A stretch of 51,091 nt of DNA from Gymnopilus junonius (taxonomy: Eukaryota; Basidiomycota; Agaricomycetes; Agaricales; Galerinaceae): positions 1 to 51,091 of the forward strand of contig JADNYJ010000249.1 of assembly GCA_015501075.1 (NCBI GenBank), written 5' to 3'. The translations under genes and the position numbers were made by a program. The notes beneath the pieces are model-generated. The model ran no database searches. It was not told the origin of the DNA and saw only the letters and a list, made by a program, of their open reading frames with translations. Every line of letters starts with the position of its first letter. The first letter of the stretch is position 1. Positions 44,313 through 51,091 of the stretch are shown here, piece by piece.

Positions 44313-45145
44313 GAGCGCCTTTGGAGGGGGATAAAACCTGGAAGTCGTTGCGTTGATGTATCAATATTTTTGATGACGTTCCGTGAAAACATTTCCACTT
44401 GCTTCGGTAACGGACCATCTGGCTTTCTGAAAGCAGAGATTTAGAGATCTATATCGTACTAGACACAGAGGATACGTACACCAGCAGCTTTTGCCGCGAT
44501 AAATCCAAGGTTATGGGCTGGAGTGGGACATCGTCGACTCGGACGAAGAGCCACCGTGGGCGACGGACGTGACAGATTGAACGGAAGAGCAAGCGAAGCC
44601 GACGAGCCGGTGAAAGGCCATTGCCAATTCAACTCAAATAGATGATGTCATCCAGGTCATCCGTCTTCGGCCGAGTTAGAAACGACTTCGGCGGTGCATC
44701 CTCCTTGGCTTTCTCTCTTCACTTGCTTCGAGCCCACTGTCCAGAAAATCCTGTTTATCATTACCGAGTCATTATGAAAATGTTCCCATAGAATTTCCCT
44801 TATATTCTATGGGAACTATGGAACGAGTCAAGGAACATCCTGCCGGCAGCCGCTGGTAGTAAGTCCAATCCAGCCCTTTACATTGCTACAGTTCGTTCTT
44901 ATGAGCTACACTCGAAATAGAGGAGATAAATATCCAATACATTACTACACTTTGAACGCATTCTTCTAAGGAAGCTCAACTTTGGCCAATGCTCATTCAT
45001 CTGACATGTCACGGGAAAGGCCAGTTGAAGTTATGACGTTCGGAAACGGTAAATAACGGAAACAGAGAAAATAATTCAATTCACTACATATTAGTCGCAA
45101 CTATTCGGGCAAGACGATCGTCCTGCGGTGATTCCGGAAAAGCCA
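44313..45145. other. Intergenic with hairpin
   Basis: About 830 bases upstream of the metacaspase gene. Contains the 13-bp inverted repeat at 44782-44816. No exon supported apart from a possible 5' exon of the metacaspase. Confidence 0.4.
44782..44816. repeat. 13-bp perfect inverted repeat
   Basis: Bases 44782-44794 (gttcccatagaat) are the exact reverse complement of 44804-44816, separated by 9 bases. It lies about 470 bases upstream of the metacaspase start and could be a regulatory palindrome or a small-transposon remnant. Confidence 0.85.
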
Positions 45146-45812
45146 TCAATATCGTTCCATAGCGTCCACCGTGAGAGGCCCATAAAGCTGCCAACGAAGG
45201 TGCCAATTAACACCATCCACAGGATGGGCGTTCGCAAGATCCCATCCCCAAATTGCAATATCCTCAGGCCATATATACAACGCGTTCGGTGTCACTTCAA
45301 ACTTGTGGTTGCACTCGCGAAAATTGAGGTACTGGCACGTCGTCGGATCTGGATCGCTGAAAGCAGCGTTCAAAAGTCCGTCGACAACGTCCCACTTGTC
45401 CACAATGATAACGGACAGGCCTTCATTCAAATGAATACTCGTCCTGAATGACAAGATGTACACCAGACGGTGTATATATGTCAAATTGGGGTTGTTATCG
45501 CCCCACGCGGTGACGTCAATACCAATGGCTTCCAAGAGTCAGAACTGTGGTACCGAGACTCCAATGGTTAGGGCACTGATTTATTACCTGACTGACAGCA
45601 GTAGCAAAAGAAATCACTGAACCAGAGGGAGGCGCATCCTGTTTAATTTGTACTGTGATGGCTGCCGCTGCCGCGGTATGCGCCGACATCCACATTTCAA
45701 TTTCATCGATAACTGCTGCTAGTGGAAGGCCAGCGGCTGGGTCGATGCGATAGTGTTTCCCATGGTACATGTAAAGGACGTTTGCGACAAGGCCATTTTC
45801 TTTCTTTTCCAC
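45146..45812 (-). pseudogene. PI-PLC X-domain-like protein, partial and frameshifted
   Basis: Two minus-strand segments in different frames. The first (45812 to about 45545) reads GLVANVLYMYHGKHYRIDPA, VIDEIEMWMSAHTAA, SGSVISFATAVSQVINQCPN and HWSLGTTVLTLG. The second (45535 to 45146) reads GIDVTAWGDNNPNL, VVDGLLNAAFSDPDPTTC, QYLNF and WDLANAHPVDGVNWHL. The order and wording resemble fungal PI-specific phospholipase C-like proteins, in which a Leu-Gly-x-x-Arg-Gly-Lys-type strand normally lies between the two. Here that strand is missing, and the N-terminal part with the catalytic histidines was not found. I read it as a truncated relic. The family call is moderate. Confidence 0.45.
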
Positions 45813-46055
45813 TTGCTCAATGGTTAGTCCTTCTTTCTTTTGGACCGTCTCGATCTGCTGTTATATTTATTCAGAACTCAAAATTGGACGTACCATTGAC
45901 GTACCAACTTGCCTTAACATCTTTTCCAGTTGAAGCTAAGTATGAGTCAACAGATGTGACGCTTCTCGGACCCGGGTTGAGGTGAGTCAAGATTTGGGCA
46001 AAACCAACATTGAAGTGGAATGCTAACCTCTTCCTTCCACTCCCGATCTTGAATC

Positions 46056-47329
46056 ATGTTGGGCCCCCAGCTTCCTTTGGAACTCAAGGCTGCGATTATC
46101 AACGAGATTGTTCACGACAAGAACTCGTTACTGCTTTGTCGCCTTGCTTCACGAGCCTTGAACGTCCTCGCCACGCCGCACGCTTTCCAAATCCTCAATA
46201 TTTCTAGAACGCGAGGCTCTTGCTCGGCCTTCAAGGCATTATCGCATGAAACGGAAGTATTCCGTCATGTGAAGGAAATCAACTTTAGGGCATTGCAGAC
46301 GAAGGATATGGTATTTGAGAGTAAGAAACTGTCCACGTTTCACATGTGTTCTCTTTTCTTACTATGCCATACCATCTAGGCGATACTGTCGAGGAGACGG
46401 CCTTCTTCTTCAGCTCAGTTTCTAAATTCTCGAATCTTCGGACCCTTCGACTTTACTTTCCACCGGTTTTCGAAGAAGAGCACAAGGACGAGTTTGACGA
46501 TATCATACCACCAATATCGCCCAATAGAACATTGCAAATCGCAATCTTCAATGCGCTAGCTACCTTGAATCCCAAAACCAACTTTACCCTTCACACTCTC
46601 GAAATTCACAGCCTTCTGGCACTCCCCAACGAAGGCATTCGGTCTCCTCGATTCTCGCCTCTACTCCATTCTCTCCACACCCTCCTCATCTCAGTCGTCA
46701 CCAATAACCGAGACGAATTCGAAATGCAGTATGACGATGACTACATCCACTTCTGGAAAACCGACACGTATTCCCTCCTCACTCGCACTGCTGAAACCCT
46801 CACCTCGCTCACGCTCAGCAGCGATATCAACACCTCCGCATTCGCTGCCCCCAATTCGGAGTGGCACGCGCTCACACTCCCAAAGCTGCAGTCGCTCACA
46901 TTGAGGAAGCTCGTATTCACCAGCGCTGCTTATTTCGCACAGCAGTGGCCTGAAGCAGCGAGCGATGGACTGGAAGAATTCATCGTTCGCCACTGGAAGA
47001 CGTTGGTTCATCTGGAGTTATCCTCTTGCTGTGTGGAGATTGGGGAACAGGATGCCCATCCTCGAGTATGGGCCGATATATGGAATCATTTTCGAAAGCA
47101 TCTCATTATGCTCCGTTGTTTTGAATTTCATCCCTTGCCTAAAGTCAGGAATCGGCAGCTCGGAGGGGAAGGGGATGAGGAGGATGATGGTTGTTTTCCG
47201 GGTTATGTGTGGTTTTTCATCGAGACGGGATATATTCATTCGTTCGACGGGCCGCCTAGTGATGAAGATGAAGATGTAAAGGCGTTTGAAGCGCTGCAGG
47301 TTGCTATTAAAAGTAGGAATAAAACTTGA
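46056..47329 (+). CDS. F-box/LRR-like protein
   Basis: Two exons (intron 46321-46379, donor gtaaga, acceptor atctag) encode 404 residues. It opens MLGPQLPLELKAAIINEIV followed by LLCRLASRALNVLATPHAF, a typical Agaricomycete F-box in which a Leu-Pro-x-Glu helix precedes the R-x-L-N-x-x-A-T-P-x-x-F motif. The remainder consists of leucine-rich strands (SNLRTLRLYFPP, LHTLEIHSLLALP, LPKLQSLTLRKLVF, TLVHLELSSCC) and an acidic C-terminus (SDEDEDVKAFEALQVAIKS). Predicted SCF ubiquitin ligase receptor; substrate unknown. Intact. Confidence 0.75.
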
Positions 47330-47733
47330 AATTTCGTACATGCAAGTAGTGCTGTGGATTCTTAGTTCGGTCACTGCTAACTATGTTATAAGAGTTGTCA
47401 GTGGCGTTCATGAGCATTACTTTTGGTAAGTTTTGCAGTGGTAGGAATGAATTATTGGCTAAACTCAAGTCTCAGGAGGAATGGAAACGCGAGGCCGTTG
47501 CGAAGGACTGCTTACTCTAAACCAGCACAGATAGCACTACTACACCGTTACAAAGTGCTATTACTAATACCAAGCAAGCTAATACGATCTCACTAATTTC
47601 CATGACCATCATCCAAGACTTACGGGTTCCAATTCCGTTTCCACGTTTACGGAAGGACGCCATATACCTGGGGAAACTCGCATATAAAGTGGGAGGGAAG
47701 TAAGTCAATACCCAGCTTCCCCTCATCAAAGCA
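47330..47733. other. Short intergenic region
   Basis: About 400 bases between two plus-strand genes; presumably terminator of the F-box-like gene and promoter of the SDR gene. Nothing else seen. Confidence 0.4.
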
Positions 47734-48903
47734 ATGTCAACAGCTGACGAGCTCGTCGTACACTATGCGAACTACATCAAAGGCAAAGTCATCATCATCA
47801 CTGGTGTATCCCCTGGATCTCTGGGCGCATACTTCGTTCAGGTCATAGCGAAGGGTCGACCAGCATGGATCATCCTCGCTGCTCACGACGTGAAGAAAGC
47901 ACAGCAGACCGAAGCAGCCATTGCTGCTTCCAACCCCGATGTCAAGATGCGCATTTTACCACTAGACCTCGAATCCCTACAGAGCGTCCGCGAAGCAGCT
48001 GCCATCATCAATGAGCGGTCTGATATTCCAGTCGTGGATGTCCTCGTGAATAACGCCGGCAAGTTGTCCAATGAATACGGTGTTACCGTCGACGGCTTCG
48101 AACGCCAACTAGCCACTAACCACCTGGGACATTTCCTATTCACAAATCTAATTATGGACAAAATCCTCGCTTCAGCGCACGGCGAATCATCAACGTCAGC
48201 AGCGACGGTCATGGCTGAGTCCATTTCATTTTGAAGGCTACAATTTCGAGGTGAGTTAATTTAATATCATTGGTATCATTATAATTTTGATTGTTATTCA
48301 TCTTCGGCTAAGGCGATAATGAATACGATGTTCTACGGGCTATGGTCAAACCAAGATGGCGAATATCTTGTTTCAACTTCCTTGACCAAGAGGCTGGGAG
48401 AAAAACACGGTCTTCTTGCCTTTAGCCTCCATCCTGGAGTAATCCTCACAAATGCGTAGACAATGTGGATCTTGCCACCTTGCCTGATAGACTCCGTCAG
48501 TCCACTTTCTTCATATTTCAAATTATATCAAGGTGGACTAGTTACTTACCAAGCCCCTTCTTTAAAGGTGCCCTTGATCGCGTGTTGGGAAACGTAGAAG
48601 GAAGGGCTGATTATAGTCCTGACATCTTGCCAATCGAGAAAGGAACTGCAACACATGTTTATGCTGCATTTGATCCTAACCTCTCTGGTAAGCAAATTCT
48701 GTTGCCGAGTGACTTATGCCCCTGTGGTGTGAACACTAATCGCATTTAACCTACTTTGCATAGCTCACAACGGTGCTACCTCCTCGATTGCCGCGTGCCG
48801 ATCCGCTCACTGATACGATCAAGCCATGGGCGACAAGCCTTTCGAGGCGGAGAAGTTGTGGAGGTTGAGCGAGAAACTAGTGGGTCAGAAGTTCTCGTAC
48901 TAA
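47734..48903 (+). pseudogene. Short-chain dehydrogenase/reductase gene with multiple single-base deletions
   Basis: The first exon gives about 150 clean residues of a classical SDR of the retinol-dehydrogenase/WW-oxidoreductase-like type. It has the cofactor motif ITGVSPGSLGA (residues 22-32), DLESLQSVREAA, the NNAG motif at 106-109 and NHLGHFLFTNLIM. Downstream the family sequence continues but jumps frame repeatedly: IINVSSDGH, SPFHFEGYNF, YDVLRA, the active-site region GQ(T)KMANIL, STSLTKRLGEKHG, LHPGVILTN, ATHVYAAFDPNLS, and LWRLSEKLVGQKF before TAA at 48901. Each jump fits one missing base (near 48183, 48216, 48341, 48372, 48457, 48775, 48797, 48839). Introns at about 48251-48311 and 48690-48763 keep consensus sites. 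Either a recent pseudogene or an under-called sequence. Confidence 0.75.
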
Positions 48904-50426
48904 CAGGAATATACTATGATTATGTGCAAAGGCAGTAATGGAGCCTAGAAATAAATTCATCCATGATATATTTGCCTCATTTACCTTGAGTGAAATTTGC
49001 GTCGTCACAATGATATCAGGAAGTGAATCGTCAAGAAAAAAGGAACAGACAGTGCCAGAAGTGCATTCCAATCCCGCCCGAATGTAGCACATACTCTGAA
49101 CTCTAATCCACAATGGCCCGTTAGATTCGAGCATGACGCCCTACTTCTACTCATAGTTACCTCCTGCCAATCGCCTTGATAATCTGCTCGTACACCGTAT
49201 ATACGAATCTACGACATCTCGTATTTAGCTCACTAGTTCTCGTGGTGGAGGACGATGGATTCAAAAATAATCAGAGCCAAATACCGACGTGAACGCTGTC
49301 CCGGTACCACTGGCCCTCTTCCGCCTCGCTTTCATCCAGCAAACCCTTCATGCGACTCTTCTACCTTCCTCTCGATAATCTTCCTCCTCACTACCTTGCT
49401 CGCTTCTTACTTTCTCATAGATTGACCTCGCCATTAAAACCTCTCCATTTCATACTACGCGAATCTGCACTCGACGTGGCATCGACCAACATCGGCCATC
49501 CTCGTAAGCACGACATTACCGGGGTCTAATGGACAAATGAGTGTCGATCCCTCGTGAAGGACGGAATTAACTAAGGTGAGCCCGTACAACCTTCGCTTAT
49601 ATTCACTAAACCAACCTGTATACCATTCCAGCTCATATAAAGTGCCACCACGACGCGTCAATGAGAACGGGAGGACGGCCTCAAAACAACGCGACTTCTA
49701 TGTCCTAGATATATGCGCTCTTCTTCTACTCCTACGTCCTTTCAGGCTCAACCACGCTTACACATCAGCTCTTCGCCCTGGGTACCTTCCACCATTCGTT
49801 CAAGCTATCTTTCAACTGGCTCTGGCCATGATATGGTTACTTGCGACTGTAGACGACGCATCTTGGTAGCAAGCTCTCAGGTGGCGCATATCTTTGGGAC
49901 CGTCGACTTTTTTCGTACGTTCTGCCTCTTATCTTTGTGCTAGCTCAGGTTCATTCGAAGTTCTGCAGATGACTCGCCCCACCCCCACAATCTATCGTTG
50001 AATGGTCTATTGTATCTGTTGCGGCTGCTGCAGGCGGTTTAGGATGGTGGGATGGTGCTCGGGTCGCTAGCTATGAGAGTCCTCGTGGTTCACAAAGGGA
50101 GGAAGGAATATATCCCTCTGGGTAACCTACTACGTTCGGGAGTACAATTTCGCGCCAATTCCTCTGTACCGCCTCCAACAAACGTAGTGTACCTCGTCAG
50201 TCGAGTTGAGTCGAGGCGTTATATGCAAGAGGGAGAGCTTTATGACTGTTACCATTTTGCCGTCGTCCTCAAAATAATATAGTTTTACCTTTTTCAAAGT
50301 CGGATCGCGAATGCTCAAGAGTCAGCGTGTGATACCTTAACAAAGCCCATGAATTTCTTTAGAAAATCAAATCAAATTGTCAAGGTGAAAAAGTATGTAT
50401 GTATCAGTACATTGAGTAATATATAC
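48904..50426. other. Unassigned stretch
   Basis: About 1.5 kb. It may contain further 3' exons of the minus-strand gene beginning at 50915 (a possible mini-exon KFMGFVK at about 50334-50354). Plus-strand frames at 49351-49530 and 49576-49869 are open but not recognised. Confidence 0.3.
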
Positions 50427-50915
50427 CCAGCAGAGCTTCAGTAGTCCGGGGTCCATTTGCGAGCAAGGACCTAAATTATCCAAGATATTCTCGTATGGGA
50501 CATTTGACGAGAGAACGCGGCCGACCCCCCAAATCCAATCCGCGTCATCTGGGACTTGGAAGCCGGTAGGGATGTTTGGCTGGTAGGTAGGGAAGGCGGG
50601 ATGTGGGGGTTATGTAAGAACGGGGTGTGAATCATGAACGCCAAATTTTGTTTTCGCCCTAAGTACCACCTTGGTACCACCCAACAAACAGCACAGCCGA
50701 GCAGTAATAGAGCTTGGAGCGAAAAAATGTTCATCTGAATCGACATTGACGTATGTATCGACATTTCGTAGTGGACGACGCTGCGCCAGCTCTTCCTTAA
50801 ACAATAATCTCCGAGGTGTAGCCTCGGGTGAGGAAGGCGTTAGGAAAGTTGGGGACTTGGCAAGCAAGCGGGAGGTTCCATCGCGCTTGGTTTTAGTGGG
50901 CGTTACAGGGGACAT
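50427..50915 (-). CDS. Unrecognised protein, 5' exons
   Basis: Minus-strand ATG at 50915 starts MSPVTPTKTKRDGTSRLLAK and continues with SP/TP-rich sequence (TPSSPEATPRRLLFKEEL), then DTYVNVDSDEHFFAPSSITA. After a likely intron, the segment 50579-50427 follows an acceptor (ctaccag) and reads NIPTGFQVPDDADWIWGVGR then SSNVPYENILDNLGPCSQ and ends at a donor (gtatat). Both segments have sensible composition, but I do not recognise the family. The proline-directed Ser/Thr sites hint at CDK/MAPK phosphorylation. The first donor (about 50660-50690) and the downstream exons are unresolved. Confidence 0.4.
50627..50659. repeat. 33-bp direct repeat, first copy
   Basis: Matches 51059-51091 with about four mismatches in 33 bases. 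The second copy is cut by the window end, so the repeat may be longer. The spacing is 432 bases. Confidence 0.8.
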
Positions 50916-50990
50916 GACGAAATGGGCGTGGATGAGCGTGAGCGTTAGGTGAAGTCGAGCACTTGTGAAAGAAGAAAGAAGAAGAATTAA

Positions 50991-51011
50991 GCGTCTAGCG
51001 TCTAGTGTCTA
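50991..51011. repeat. 7-bp tandem repeat (GCGTCTA x3)
   Basis: Three consecutive units, the third with one change (gtgtcta). It lies between the two copies of the 33-bp direct repeat. Confidence 0.85.
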
Positions 51012-51058
51012 GAGCGGTAAACTGCACTGTAGTGAAGGAATAGCGAGTAAGCGTTAAA

Positions 51059-51091
51059 GTGAATCGTGAACACCAAATTTTGTCTTTGCCC
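51059..51091. repeat. 33-bp direct repeat, second copy (truncated by window)
   Basis: Same orientation as 50627-50659. It runs to the last base of the window, so the true right boundary is not visible. Confidence 0.8.

Noticed and set aside
1..51091. tRNA genes, rRNA, CRISPR arrays
   Set aside because: No tRNA T-arm/anticodon arrangement, rRNA-like stretch or regularly spaced repeats found on reading either strand; a tRNAscan run would settle small tRNAs with introns.

Overview
The window looks like nuclear DNA from a filamentous basidiomycete, probably an Agaricomycete. Most genes are broken by many short introns (about 50-70 bp) with GT(A/G)NGT donors. The gene families also fit: F-box/LRR-like proteins, two seven-TM DUF6534-type proteins, a GH30 glucanase, a type I metacaspase, a JEN-type carboxylate transporter and an SRPK-type kinase. 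There are no operons, Shine-Dalgarno sites, CRISPR arrays or rRNA/tRNA genes that I can see. Exon structures below were joined by eye from splice consensus and family similarity.

Layout. 0-9 kb: the 3' end of an F-box/LRR-like gene, a DUF6534 membrane protein (minus), about 4 kb of unassigned low-complexity DNA, and an F-box-like gene (minus). 9-15.6 kb: mostly gene-poor and repeat-derived, including copy A of a dispersed repeat. 15.6-28.8 kb: a zinc-less MDR oxidoreductase, a gene carrying a retroelement-type RNase H domain, a JEN transporter gene interrupted by four single-base frameshifts, an intronless mitochondrial-type PPR protein ending in a plant-style E1-E2-DYW cytidine deaminase region, and an SRPK kinase pseudogene. 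29-31.3 kb: copy B of the repeat in inverted orientation and a captured methionyl-tRNA synthetase fragment. 33-39.2 kb: an intact secreted GH30 hydrolase and a second DUF6534 gene. 42-44.3 kb: an intact metacaspase with an Arg/Tyr/Ser-rich prodomain. 45-51 kb: a PI-PLC-like fragment, an F-box/LRR-like gene, an SDR gene with many single-base deletions, and the 5' part of an unrecognised gene.

The standout is the DYW-type PPR protein at 24.8-26.5 kb. It keeps the HxE...CxxC deaminase signature and the CxC tail, has a plausible mitochondrial presequence, and ends in GRY instead of DYW. This is the C-to-U organelle RNA editing architecture known from land plants and a few protists. It suggests an RNA editing factor in this fungus whose target can be predicted and tested. 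The genes here do not form an obvious pathway. Several (JEN, SDR, SRPK, PI-PLC, MetRS fragment) are broken, either by real decay or, for JEN and SDR, possibly by homopolymer under-calling in the assembly.
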